DNA of 38,264 nt, taken from positions 1 to 38,264 of the forward strand of contig JBDTNL010000035.1 of assembly GCA_039933785.1 (NCBI GenBank), in the 5' to 3' direction. Shown here one piece after another: positions 7,181-16,196 of this stretch. Numbering within the stretch: the stretch's first letter is position 1; the number at the start of each line of letters is the position of its first letter. The translations under genes were made by a program, and so were the position numbers. The DNA is from JBDTNL01 sp039933785. GTDB taxonomy: Bacteria; Acidobacteriota; Thermoanaerobaculia; Multivoradales; JAGPDF01. Below the pieces are notes generated by a model, which saw only the letters and a list, made by a program, of their open reading frames with translations, searched no databases and was not told where the DNA came from.

Positions 7181-8308
7181 CTACGGCGGAGTCCCCGGCC
7201 GCAGCTCGACGACGACGCCTCGGTCCCGAAGAACGACGACCGAGCCTGCCAGATCGGCGAGACCGGCCACCCGGCGCATGAGGGAGCGGCCAGCCGCCGA
7301 GCTTGCGAGGACTTGCTGGCGAGGGGCGTCCGCCGGGATCCCTCGTTCGACCCAGCCGGCGCCATCCCAATCGAATACCCGGCCCGCCACTCGCCGCGGC
7401 GACGCCATCTGCTTGCGGTGCTCTGCGGGCGACGCCTCCGCTTCGCTCTTGGCTTGCAATCGCAGGCCGCCCATCAGCGCCGGAGCCTCGGCGGCTACGG
7501 CCAGCTTGTCATCGAAGTTCTTCGCCTTTTCGTCGCGCGGAGGCGGCGCCGGCGCGAATGCCATCTCGGGCTCGGCGGGCTGGGCAACCGCAACCTTGGG
7601 CGCCGGCGCGGCCGCACCCTCGGCTGCCGCCGCCCCCCGCGAATCGACCCGCGATCGCGCGACCTCGATCTCCTTTTTCTGCGTGGACTCCTGCAGCTGA
7701 CGAGCGCTCACGCTGGCTGAATCCGCACCGGTCGGCGCGCGCAGGGCGGGGCCAGGGGCGAGTCGAGACGACGGCGGGCCGGCCGCGGCCGAGTCCTTAT
7801 CGTTCAAAGCATTGTTAGGAGCACCGGGCGCATCATGCGATTGCGCGATCTGATTCTCCGCCAGCCGGCCGCTCGGCCCGGGCGGAATCCCGGAACGCAC
7901 GTAGGCCTCGAGCAGCTTGTCGTCCTTTTCCGTCCCGGGCCCGAATGCCGAACGGTTGGTGTACGAATGGAAGACGAACACCGCGAGAACGGCCGCAAAG
8001 ACCAGCGCGAAGACCGAGGTGAACGCCGGCCGAAGTGCCGGGGGATGCAACCAGCCTCCCAAGCGGTCGAGCAATCCACGCTCGGTGGGCAACGCCGAGG
8101 TGCTACGGCGAACGCGCTGCAGGATGTCCGCTGGCGGCACGGCGCGCGCGAGACTGCGCACGGTTTGCGCCGAGCGCTCGAGCCCGGCCCGGCGCTGGTC
8201 GCACTCGGTGCAGCCCGCGAGGTGTTCGCGCACGACGCTGGCACGCGGCGCCTCGAGTTCGCCATCGAGCAGCGCGGAAAGCTCCTCGATCTCGACGTGG
8301 CGGCTCAC
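7181..8308 (-). CDS. zinc-finger transmembrane anti-sigma factor
   Basis: A 375-residue protein that should bind and hold the ECF sigma factor encoded just before it. The N-terminus has the zinc anti-sigma pattern, H29-x3-C33-x2-C36 (HLAGCTEC), as in zf-HC2/ChrR-RsrA-type domains. A single membrane helix lies at about 96-115. The remaining 260 residues, predicted outside the membrane, are Ala/Pro/Glu-rich and low in complexity until a short folded-looking end (about 310-375; RVFDWDGAGWVERG, then VVVLRDRGVVVELRPG). The GTG start at 8308 overlaps the sigma stop as GTGA, giving coupled 1:1 synthesis. It converges on the Gre-fusion gene with 11 bases between stops. The signal sensed by the C-terminal part is unknown. 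Confidence 0.87.
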   Translation of the reverse strand: MSRHVEIEELSALLDGELEAPRASVVREHLAGCTECDQRRAGLERSAQTVRSLARAVPPADILQRVRRSTSALPTERGLLDRLGGWLHPPALRPAFTSVFALVFAAVLAVFVFHSYTNRSAFGPGTEKDDKLLEAYVRSGIPPGPSGRLAENQIAQSHDAPGAPNNALNDKDSAAAGPPSSRLAPGPALRAPTGADSASVSARQLQESTQKKEIEVARSRVDSRGAAAAEGAAAPAPKVAVAQPAEPEMAFAPAPPPRDEKAKNFDDKLAVAAEAPALMGGLRLQAKSEAEASPAEHRKQMASPRRVAGRVFDWDGAGWVERGIPADAPRQQVLASSAAGRSLMRRVAGLADLAGSVVVLRDRGVVVELRPGTPP

Positions 8309-8928
8309 GCGTTTTCCTCGAGCGCGACGCGCAGGGCCTCGCGACCCCGCGCGATTCGCGAGCGCACGGTGCCGATGGGGACACCCAGCAGCACGGCGAT
8401 CTCCTCGTACTCCATGCCTTGGAGATCGCGCAGCACGACCGCCTCGCGAAACGCGAGGTGGAGTCCGGCGAGCGCCGTGGCCACGCGCTCCGCGGTCTCC
8501 CCCGCCATGGCGATTTCCTCGGGTCCGCGCTGGGTGTCCGGCAAAGGTTCCACTCCCTCAGCACCCTCTTCTGCCAGCGGCTGCTCGATCGGCCGCTTGC
8601 GGCCCAGGCGGCTGCGGCACTGGTTGAGCCCGACCCGGTAGACCCAGGTCTTCAGGCTCGAGTGCCCGCGAAACGAGCCCAGATGACGGTAAATTCGCAG
8701 AAAGACGTCCTGCGTCAGGTCCGCCGCCTGGTCCCGATCGCCGCTCATGCGCCATGCCAAGTTGTACACCATGCTCGAATACCGCGAATACACCTCGTCG
8801 AATGCGCGCGCGTCGCCGCGGCGGTGCCGCTCCGCTAGATCCGTGTCGGGATCGAGAACCACGGCGCTGCTTTGGAACGTAATTGCCTCCACGGCTCTTC
8901 TGGGCTTGATATCTGCCCCCTCGAGCAC
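8305..8928 (-). CDS. ECF-family RNA polymerase sigma factor
   Basis: A sigma-70 family factor of up to 207 residues. Region 2 (about 30-96) has AFDEVYSRYSSMVYNLAWRM and the DLTQDVFLRIYRHL core-binding/-10 segment. Region 4 (about 145-200) has LRDLQGMEYEEIAVLLGVPI followed by the GTVRSRIARGREAL recognition helix. Regions 1 and 3 are absent, as in extracytoplasmic-function sigma factors. It is paired with the anti-sigma gene through a 4-base overlap. The start is uncertain: GTG at 8928 gives the longest form, but it directly abuts a possible RpoE-like -10, and an in-frame GTG at 8892 is an alternative. The domain starts about residue 28, so either form is functional. Regulon unknown; autoregulation is suspected. 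Confidence 0.88.
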   Translation of the reverse strand: MLEGADIKPRRAVEAITFQSSAVVLDPDTDLAERHRRGDARAFDEVYSRYSSMVYNLAWRMSGDRDQAADLTQDVFLRIYRHLGSFRGHSSLKTWVYRVGLNQCRSRLGRKRPIEQPLAEEGAEGVEPLPDTQRGPEEIAMAGETAERVATALAGLHLAFREAVVLRDLQGMEYEEIAVLLGVPIGTVRSRIARGREALRVALEENA

Positions 8929-8929
8929 C

Positions 8930-8957
8930 TAAGACTCGACCGGCGCCGCGAGAGTTC
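8930..8957 (-). promoter_or_regulatory. possible ECF-type promoter before the sigma factor gene
   Basis: On the minus strand GAACTC (8952-8957), a 17-base spacer and TCTTA (8930-8934) resemble the RpoE-type GAACTT...TCTRA pattern, which would mean the sigma factor drives its own gene. The -10 would abut the GTG at 8928, so the start codon actually used would lie further in. The consensus for this organism is unknown; weak prediction. Confidence 0.3.
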
Positions 8958-8977
8958 CCGCGCGCGCCCATTCCCGC

Positions 8978-10891
8978 TCAGCGGCGGCCGGCGGCCTTGG
9001 CGATCTGACCCGGCGCGCCCGCCGTGCCCGACTTGCCATAGTACTCACGAAGCCCGCGCACGATCGATTCCGCCATCTTTTGGCGAAAGGCGCGAGTCTG
9101 GATCAGCGCGCGATCGTCGGAGTTCCCCAGATTGCAGACCTCGACCAGGACCTTTGCCGGCACGACGTTGTAACGCAAAACCGCCGGCACCCATTCGCGC
9201 CGGTTGCGAATCACCTTCTCGCGCACCGGCTTGAAGGGATCGACCTGCAATCCCTCATCCTTCATCGCGCGAACGACGTAGCCCGCGAGCTCTCTCGACA
9301 GGCCCTCGCTGCGCACGCGATCGCTTCGTGGCTGATCGGCGCTCGGCGAGTCCCGCACTTCGCGGCGCGACGAGTATTCGGGACCGTTGCGCTCGAACGC
9401 GTCGCCGCTCATCGCGGCGTCGGGAATGTAGACCATGGCGCCGCGCAAGGATGGGTGGAGCGAATCGGCATGAACAGAAACGAAGACCGTCCGCTCAGCA
9501 TCGCCGCCGCCACGCAGCGCCGCCTTCTGTACCGAGTTGGCGATGTACCAGCGCAGGTTCACACCCACCTTGGAGTCCTGGATCGGATAGGCCGGCGTGG
9601 TGAGCACGGCGCGCAGGCGCGAGTAGCTCAAAACGTCGCGATCCTCGACCCGGAACCTGTCGCCGTCGCGCGTCGTCGGCACCACGTGCGCCGCGGTGTA
9701 GGTCTCGAGCAACGTCTTCACCCGCAACGCGATGTCGTAGACGTACGTGCTCTCCCAGACGCCGCCGATCGCGGCGCCGGTGTCGATGCCGCCGTGCCCA
9801 GCGTCGAGCACCACGGTGATGCCCTCGAGATCGAGCGCCGTCACCTGATTCTTGAACTTGTTGCTCGCCGAGAGCGCGGCCTCGTACTCCAGCCGGCGTG
9901 CATGACCAGGCGGCAGGAATTCAGGCTGCAGGAGGTCGAGCGGGATCTTCACCGGATAGCCGATAGCCATGCTGGTGACGTCGAAGATACCGTTGCGCTT
10001 GGCCACTTCGAGAGCGGTCGCGTTCACGTCATCGGCTAGGGTGCGACCGGTGAACCGAACCACGACGCTTGAGTAGAGCGCCTCCTTGGCCTTCAACTCA
10101 TACACCGCGTAATCGCCCTGCTCGTCGTGACCGTACGTCAATCGATAGGGCGTCGCGGTGGTCGGGAAGACGGAACTCGCATCGGAGTCCGGCAGGGGCA
10201 GCGGTTGCGGCGCCAAGTCGGCGGCGCGAACCGTGGCTTCGGGCAGACTCGGCAAGGGCTTCGCGGGCGCGACGGCTGGAGCGGGCCTCACGCGGGGGAC
10301 CACAGCCGCTACCGGCACTGCATCGTCGCTCTTCGCGGTCCGAAAACCGGCCGTCAGGAGGGCACTCGGGATCAACACCACCTGGCCGGTCCGCGGATCG
10401 TCCTTGAGGCTGTTGGCCTTTCGGATGGCGGCAAATTTCTTGCCGTCGCCAGCAAACCACTCCGCGATCCGCCACAGGCCCTCGCCGCGGGTGGTGTGCC
10501 GCCAGCCCGTGGGCGCGAGACGGTCGGCAGGAAACAGCGCCTTGACCGCCTTCACCTGCAGCGCCGGAGTCAGCATGGCGTAGGGAACCCGATAGCGCAG
10601 GTCGGCGCGCAGCTCCTTCACGCCGCGATTGGCCTGCGTGAACTGGCGGGTCGCGTCTCGCGCGGAGGACACTCGTTGCGCCAGCCCGGCCGTCGCCTCT
10701 CCAGGCCGCGGAGCGACCTCGAGAAAGATCTTCTCGTCGCTCAGGACCACCGACATACCGGCGTCCAGCGCCACGCGGCGAACCGCAGCGCACGGCGCGC
10801 TCATGACGGCGGTCAGGCCCAACGCAACGGTCAAGCGCCGCCAGAAATCACGTCGCCGCGCGCGCAAGAGCTGGTTCCTGGGCTCGGGCAT
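8978..10891 (-). CDS. N-acetylmuramoyl-L-alanine amidase with LysM (AmiC-like, Amidase_3)
   Basis: A 637-residue secreted cell-wall hydrolase that cleaves the bond between N-acetylmuramic acid and L-alanine in peptidoglycan. A signal peptide occupies about 1-36 (RRR-rich start, hydrophobic core, APCAA). A LysM-like domain lies at about 131-176 (TTRGEGLWRIAEWFAGDG, with VVLIPSALL at the end), and a second LysM-like stretch at about 262-320. The catalytic domain (about 357-620) has VVLDAGHGGID (zinc H366), WEST (zinc E380), VSVHADS (zinc H474) and VLVEVCNLGN (catalytic E584). A roughly 90-residue insertion (about 485-575), some of it RxSDR-rich, could regulate access to the site. The ATG at 10891 lies 17 bases after the gatA stop, so it is probably co-transcribed with gatCA. 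Confidence 0.9.
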   Translation of the reverse strand: MPEPRNQLLRARRRDFWRRLTVALGLTAVMSAPCAAVRRVALDAGMSVVLSDEKIFLEVAPRPGEATAGLAQRVSSARDATRQFTQANRGVKELRADLRYRVPYAMLTPALQVKAVKALFPADRLAPTGWRHTTRGEGLWRIAEWFAGDGKKFAAIRKANSLKDDPRTGQVVLIPSALLTAGFRTAKSDDAVPVAAVVPRVRPAPAVAPAKPLPSLPEATVRAADLAPQPLPLPDSDASSVFPTTATPYRLTYGHDEQGDYAVYELKAKEALYSSVVVRFTGRTLADDVNATALEVAKRNGIFDVTSMAIGYPVKIPLDLLQPEFLPPGHARRLEYEAALSASNKFKNQVTALDLEGITVVLDAGHGGIDTGAAIGGVWESTYVYDIALRVKTLLETYTAAHVVPTTRDGDRFRVEDRDVLSYSRLRAVLTTPAYPIQDSKVGVNLRWYIANSVQKAALRGGGDAERTVFVSVHADSLHPSLRGAMVYIPDAAMSGDAFERNGPEYSSRREVRDSPSADQPRSDRVRSEGLSRELAGYVVRAMKDEGLQVDPFKPVREKVIRNRREWVPAVLRYNVVPAKVLVEVCNLGNSDDRALIQTRAFRQKMAESIVRGLREYYGKSGTAGAPGQIAKAAGRR

Positions 10892-10908
10892 CTTTCTGGA
10901 GATTGGCG

Positions 10909-12399
10909 TCAGGCGCCGCCGACGCTCGCCGGCGCACCACGGAACGAAGGTGCGGCGCTCCAGGCTACCGCGGCCTCGAAGGCTCGTGCGGCGCGGAGAA
11001 TTGTGCGCTCGCCGAACGGCCGCCCGAGCAATTGCAGCGACAGCGGCAGCGCTCGGGCATCCATGCCCGAGGGCACGGCGATACCGGGGAGACCGACGAG
11101 ATTGGCCGGCACGGTGAAGATATCCGAGAGGTACATGGTGAGCGGATCGTCGACCCGCTCGCCGAGCGCGAACGCTCCTGTCGGGCTGGTCGGCGTCGCG
11201 ATCACATCGACCGCGCGAAACGCCGCCGCGAACTGTTCCCGCAAGCCTTCGAGCGCGCCGCGCGCGCGTCCGTAGTAGGCCTCGTAGTAGCCCGAGGAGA
11301 GCGCGAACGTGCCGAGCATGATGCGGCGCTTGACCTCGGGGCCGAAACCCTCGCTGCGGCTGTCGAGATAGAGATCGCGCAGATCGCGCGCGTCCTTCGC
11401 CCGGTGCCCGTAGCGCACGCCGTCGAAGCGTGCCAGGTTAGCGCTCGCCTCGCAGTTGGCCAGCACGTAGTAGACCGCGATCGCGGCACGCAGATTGGGA
11501 ATCGACACCTCGACGAGCTCGGCGCCGAGGGAGCGCAAGGTCCCGAGCGTTGACTGCCAGCTCGCTTGCACGTCCGCAGCCAGACCTTCGGCATGGACTT
11601 CTTTCACGACGCCGATGCGAAGCCCGATGATCCCGGCCTCGATTCCATCCAGATAGTCGTCGACCGGCTGCGCCGCAGAGGTGGTATCGCGCGAATCCAC
11701 TCCCGCCATGATGCCCAGGGCCAGCGCGGTGTCGCGCACCGAGCGGGTCAGCGATCCGATCTGATCGAGCGACGATCCGAACGCCACGAGGCCGTAGCGC
11801 GAAACCCGTCCGTACGTGGGCTTCATCCCCACCACGCCGCAGAGCGCGGCGGGCTGGCGCACCGAGCCTCCGGTATCCGACCCCAGGGCGAGCGGCACGG
11901 TGGCCGCGGCCACGGCGGCAGCGGAGCCACCACTCGAGCCACCCGGCACCATGCCGAGGTCCCAGGGGTTTTGCGTCGGGTGAAACGCTGAGTTCTCGCA
12001 GGAAGAACCCATGGCGAACTCATCCAGGTTGGTCTTCCCGAGCATCACCGCGCCGGCATCGATCAAACGCTGCACCGCGGTTGCGGTGTAGGGCGAAACA
12101 TAGCCCTCGAGAACGCGCGAGCCACAGGAGACTTGGCCTCCACTCAGGCTGAGATTGTCCTTGAGCGCGACCGGAACGCCGGCGAGCGGCCCAAGGACTT
12201 CTCCAGCGGCGCGGCGGCGATCGAGCTCGGCTGCCTCGTCGAGGGCATCGGCTTCTCGCACCAAGAGGTAGGCCGAGATCGACGGGTCGACCCGCCGGAT
12301 CCGCGCCAGGCACGCTTGCGCCACGTCGACGGCGCTCGCCTCGCCTCGGGTGACGGCCCCGGCGATCTGCTCGGCGGTCAACTCGTGGAGCTCAGCCAT
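10909..12399 (-). CDS. gatA: Asp-tRNA(Asn)/Glu-tRNA(Gln) amidotransferase subunit A
   Basis: A 496-residue amidase-signature protein, the normal GatA length. It releases ammonia from glutamine for the GatCAB complex, which converts Glu-tRNA(Gln) and Asp-tRNA(Asn) to the correct amidated forms. The Ser-cisSer-Lys triad is visible: K80 in VALKDN, cis-Ser S155 in GGSSGGS and nucleophile S179 in SDTGGSVR. The GatA-specific stretches NLDEFAMGSS and GMKPTYGRVSRYGLVAFGSSLDQIG separate it from other amidases. The ATG at 12399 overlaps the gatC end by 8 bases. gatB is not in the window and must be elsewhere. Confidence 0.96.
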   Translation of the reverse strand: MAELHELTAEQIAGAVTRGEASAVDVAQACLARIRRVDPSISAYLLVREADALDEAAELDRRRAAGEVLGPLAGVPVALKDNLSLSGGQVSCGSRVLEGYVSPYTATAVQRLIDAGAVMLGKTNLDEFAMGSSCENSAFHPTQNPWDLGMVPGGSSGGSAAAVAAATVPLALGSDTGGSVRQPAALCGVVGMKPTYGRVSRYGLVAFGSSLDQIGSLTRSVRDTALALGIMAGVDSRDTTSAAQPVDDYLDGIEAGIIGLRIGVVKEVHAEGLAADVQASWQSTLGTLRSLGAELVEVSIPNLRAAIAVYYVLANCEASANLARFDGVRYGHRAKDARDLRDLYLDSRSEGFGPEVKRRIMLGTFALSSGYYEAYYGRARGALEGLREQFAAAFRAVDVIATPTSPTGAFALGERVDDPLTMYLSDIFTVPANLVGLPGIAVPSGMDARALPLSLQLLGRPFGERTILRAARAFEAAVAWSAAPSFRGAPASVGGA

Positions 12400-12679
12400 C
12401 GTCGCCGCCTTTCACCTGCGGCACGAGAAGGAACTCGTCGAAGGTCGCCGGCGCATTGGCGAGAAAGAAAGCCCGCGGCAGGCAGGGAGCGACGCGGTCC
12501 TCCGCTTCGGGAGAACCCTGCCCCAGGCCGGCGACAGCGGTGGTCGGATAGTCCTTGAGCTGATCGATATAGGCCACGATCCGGCCCAATTGCAAGACGA
12601 ATTGGCGCTCTTCCTCGGGCGAAAGCCTGAGGCGGGCCAATGAGGCAATTTTCCTTACTTCGTCGATAGTTAGGGGCAT
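12392..12679 (-). CDS. gatC: Asp-tRNA(Asn)/Glu-tRNA(Gln) amidotransferase subunit C
   Basis: A 95-residue protein matching GatC from its first residues (MPLTIDEVRKIASLARLRLS) and by the central LGRIVAYIDQLKDYPT. GatC wraps around the GatA/GatB interface and stabilises the complex. It overlaps gatA by 8 bases. There is no Shine-Dalgarno sequence before the ATG at 12679; instead a perfect 19-base palindrome and a possible promoter lie directly upstream, so the message may have a very short leader. Confidence 0.93.
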   Translation of the reverse strand: MPLTIDEVRKIASLARLRLSPEEERQFVLQLGRIVAYIDQLKDYPTTAVAGLGQGSPEAEDRVAPCLPRAFFLANAPATFDEFLLVPQVKGGDDG

Positions 12680-12688
12680 TGTCTTAAT

Positions 12689-12707
12689 GCCAAAGTTTAA
12701 CTTTGGC
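12689..12707. promoter_or_regulatory. perfect 19-base palindrome, operator-like, before gatC
   Basis: GCCAAAGTT-T-AACTTTGGC: two 9-base arms around one central base, ending 9 bases before the gatC start. A single-base centre cannot form a good RNA loop, and no T-run follows, so a protein-binding DNA site is more likely than a terminator. It overlaps the candidate gatC -10. The repressor or activator is unknown. Confidence 0.5.
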
Positions 12708-12722
12708 GGCCCCCGATAGCAA
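12694..12722 (-). promoter_or_regulatory. candidate gatC-gatA promoter
   Basis: On the minus strand TTGCTA (12717-12722), a 17-base spacer and TAAACT (12694-12699), each 4 of 6 matches to consensus. The -10 lies inside the 19-base palindrome. Transcription would start about 7 bases before the ATG. Modest prediction. Confidence 0.35.
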
Positions 12723-12757
12723 ATCGGTTTCGGCGGGTGGGAGGAGGGCGGCGCGAC

Positions 12758-14161
<1,404 letters not shown>

Positions 14162-14176
14162 GGCGCGAAGAAAAAC

Positions 14177-14184
14177 ATTCTATA
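14177..14184 (-). promoter_or_regulatory. candidate -10 region for the PilT-family gene
   Basis: TATAGAAT on the minus strand, the most AT-rich stretch of the 61-base gap between lexA and this gene, ends 15 bases before the ATG. No matching -35 is evident. Transcription may also come through from lexA. Confidence 0.3.
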
Positions 14185-14222
14185 CCGCCGCTCGATACCC
14201 CACCGAGCGAGCCTCTTCGAGA

Positions 14223-14855
14223 TCAGAAACGCCGCATTAGTCCCACCACCACACCCTGAATGCGCACGTCCCGGGCCGGGAATCGCAAGGGCTGCATGGC
14301 AGGGTTGGCGGGCTGCAGGCGGATCTCCTTGCCTTCGGGGTAGTAGCGCTTGAGCGTAGCGTCGTTGCCGACCAAGGCCACCACCATCTCACCCGCGTCG
14401 GCGCGCTCACGGCGCTGAACGACCACTAGGTCGCCGTCGTGGATGCCCTCCCCGATCATCGACTCCCCCACCACGCGCAACACGTAGTGGTCGCGCGCGC
14501 TCCCGCTCAGCAGATGCGCGGGCACAGTGACGGTTTCGGGCCCCGGCAGGGCTTCGATCGGCTGGCCGGCCGCGATCCGGCCGAGGAACGCCACTTCGGC
14601 GTCGTTCTCCAGATACGCGCTGCCCGGAATGGTTCGCAACAGCTCCATACCGCGCTTCTGGTTCCAGTCGCGCCGCAGGTAGCCCTTCGCGGCGAGCAAT
14701 TTCAAGTGCTTGTACACCGTGCCATACGACGAATAGCCGAAATGCTCGCAGATTTCCCGGTGGGTGGGCGCCATACCCTGACGGCCCTGGAAGTCCTGCA
14801 CGAACTCGAGGATCGCCTTCTGGGTCTCGGTGAGATAGGCGGGGGCTTTAGCCAT
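14223..14855 (-). CDS. lexA: LexA repressor
   Basis: A 210-residue SOS repressor/autopeptidase. The N-terminal winged helix (1-72) has THREICEHFGYSSYGTVYKH (31-50) as helix-turn-helix. The S24 peptidase part keeps the self-cleavage site A96-G97 (GRIAAGQP), nucleophile S132 (GESMIGEGI) and general base K169 (DATLKRYY). RecA-stimulated cleavage after DNA damage would free its target genes. The recognition helix differs from that of the common LexA with its SSPSTVxxHL pattern, so the operator may differ from the classical CTGT or GAAC boxes. A good promoter and GGCGGAA direct repeats lie directly upstream. The ATG at 14855 would make a leaderless message. Confidence 0.94.
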   Translation of the reverse strand: MAKAPAYLTETQKAILEFVQDFQGRQGMAPTHREICEHFGYSSYGTVYKHLKLLAAKGYLRRDWNQKRGMELLRTIPGSAYLENDAEVAFLGRIAAGQPIEALPGPETVTVPAHLLSGSARDHYVLRVVGESMIGEGIHDGDLVVVQRRERADAGEMVVALVGNDATLKRYYPEGKEIRLQPANPAMQPLRFPARDVRIQGVVVGLMRRF

Positions 14856-14856
14856 G

Positions 14857-14886
14857 GGCGGAACGATAGGCGGTAATCAGGCGGAA
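14857..14886. repeat. three GGCGG(A/T)AA-type direct repeats over the lexA promoter
   Basis: GGCGGAA (14857-14863), GGCGGTAA (14869-14876) and GGCGGAA (14880-14886) are spaced 12 and 11 bases apart, close to one helical turn. They flank the lexA -10 and touch the -35. This placement suits a repressor, possibly LexA itself, binding one face of DNA. The M16 genes on the other side begin at 14913 and could be controlled too. Candidate operator only. Confidence 0.4.
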
Positions 14887-14891
14887 GTCAA
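14863..14891 (-). promoter_or_regulatory. lexA promoter (predicted)
   Basis: Minus-strand TTGACT (14886-14891), exactly 17 bases of spacer, then TATCGT (14863-14868). The -35 matches consensus at 5 of 6 positions and the -10 at 4 of 6. Only 7 bases separate the -10 from the ATG, predicting a leaderless transcript. Confidence 0.6.
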
Positions 14892-14912
14892 GCTGGTACA
14901 CTCCAGCGCCCA

Positions 14913-16196
14913 ATGCCGGCAACGTCTGTCACTCCGGAAATTCCCTTCCGCGAATACCGGCTCGCCAACGGTCTGCGCCTGGTCCTGCATCGCGACCGGA
15001 CTCTCCCGCTCGTGGCGATCAATCTCTGGTACCACGTGGGCTCGCGCCACGAGCTTCCTGGGCGCACCGGCCTCGCGCACCTCTTCGAGCACATGCTCTT
15101 CCAGGGCAGCGAGCACGTGGGCACCAACGATCACTTCCGCTACGTCCAGCAGGTGGGCGGAGTCGCTAACGGCTCGACCTGGTACGACCGCACGAATTAC
15201 CACGAGACCCTTCCCGCGCAACACCTCGACCTCGGCCTCTGGCTGGAGTCCGACCGCATGGGATTCCTCCTCCCGGCGCTCACCCAGGAGAAGCTCGACA
15301 ACCAACGCGACGTGGTGATGAACGAACGCCGGCAGCGGGTCGACAATCAACCCTACGGCCGGGCCTTCGAGCGGCTCCACGAGCTGCTGTACGCGCCCGG
15401 CCACCCCTATCGCTGGCCGGTGATCGGCAGCATGGAAGACATCGCCGCCGCGACCCTCGACGAGGTGCGGGATTTCTTTCGCGTCTACTACAGCCCGGAC
15501 AACGCGGTGCTCACCTTGGCCGGAGACTTTGACCTCAGCGAGGCTCAGGATCGCGTCGAGGCCTGGTTCGGCGACCTGGCGACGGGGCCTGTACGACCCG
15601 TCCTGGCAACGCCACCGGCTGCCATCGAAGGCGAGCGCCGCGACGAGATCAGCGACCGCGTCCAATTGCCGCGGGTGTATCTCGCCTGGGAGGGTCCGTC
15701 CTACGGTACCGACGCCTGGTACGCCGGATCGCTCCTCTGCGTGGCGCTCGGCAGCGGAAAGTCGAGCCCGCTCTACTCCGATCTGGTCCTCGGACGCCAA
15801 TTGGCCAAGGACGTCAGCGCCTTCATTTTCCCGACCGAGCTCGGCGCGACGACGGCGATCGTGGCGACCGCTCGGCCCGGTGTTTCCGCGGCGGACCTGG
15901 AGCACGCGCTCGACGAGCACATCGAGCGCGCCGCGGCGGCTGAGCTCCCGGGTCCCGACTTCGAGCGCGCCCGGAACCAGCTTCTGCGCTCGGCTTTCGC
16001 CGGCATCGAAACCGTCGAGAGCAAGGCTGAGCAGCTGTCGCAGTTCGCGACCTACTTCGGCAACCCGGGCTTCCTGCAACGCGAGCTCTCCGCCTACGCC
16101 GAGACTTCGCCCGAAGCGGCGCGGCAGTTTGCCAAGCGCTACTGGCGGCGCGATCGCCGGACCGCGCTGACGGTGGTTCCGGAGACTAGGCCATGA
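14913..16196 (+). CDS. M16-family zinc metallopeptidase, catalytic subunit
   Basis: A 427-residue pitrilysin/processing-peptidase-like protein. The inverted zinc motif HxxEH is intact as H56-L-F-E59-H60 within GLAHLFEHMLFQGS, and the third zinc ligand is E138 in MNERRQRVDNQPYG. No clear signal peptide is seen, so it may act in the cytoplasm, although related bacterial pairs can be periplasmic. It forms a two-gene unit with the next gene through an ATGA overlap at 16193-16196. This matches bacterial M16B systems in which an active subunit pairs with a degenerate one. Divergent from lexA with 57 bases between. Substrate unknown. Confidence 0.9.
   Translation: MPATSVTPEIPFREYRLANGLRLVLHRDRTLPLVAINLWYHVGSRHELPGRTGLAHLFEHMLFQGSEHVGTNDHFRYVQQVGGVANGSTWYDRTNYHETLPAQHLDLGLWLESDRMGFLLPALTQEKLDNQRDVVMNERRQRVDNQPYGRAFERLHELLYAPGHPYRWPVIGSMEDIAAATLDEVRDFFRVYYSPDNAVLTLAGDFDLSEAQDRVEAWFGDLATGPVRPVLATPPAAIEGERRDEISDRVQLPRVYLAWEGPSYGTDAWYAGSLLCVALGSGKSSPLYSDLVLGRQLAKDVSAFIFPTELGATTAIVATARPGVSAADLEHALDEHIERAAAAELPGPDFERARNQLLRSAFAGIETVESKAEQLSQFATYFGNPGFLQRELSAYAETSPEAARQFAKRYWRRDRRTALTVVPETRP

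Noticed and set aside
9080..10039. Long open frame on the plus strand (319 codons) opposite the amidase gene
   Set aside because: It is antisense to a well-supported gene with all catalytic motifs. In GC-rich DNA, antisense frames of this length arise from codon bias, and its translation is Arg/His/Val-rich without any recognisable domain.
10909..12679. A broken gatCAB operon because gatB is missing
   Set aside because: gatB is often located away from gatCA, and both gatC and gatA are intact with all catalytic residues.
12713..12727. CCGAT-AGCAA-ATCGG hairpin between the PilT-family gene and gatC as a terminator
   Set aside because: The stem is only 5 bases and no T-run follows in either direction.
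14877..16079. 400-codon minus-strand frame opposite the active M16 gene
   Set aside because: It is antisense to intact HxxEH and downstream motifs, has no domain, and would also run through the lexA promoter.
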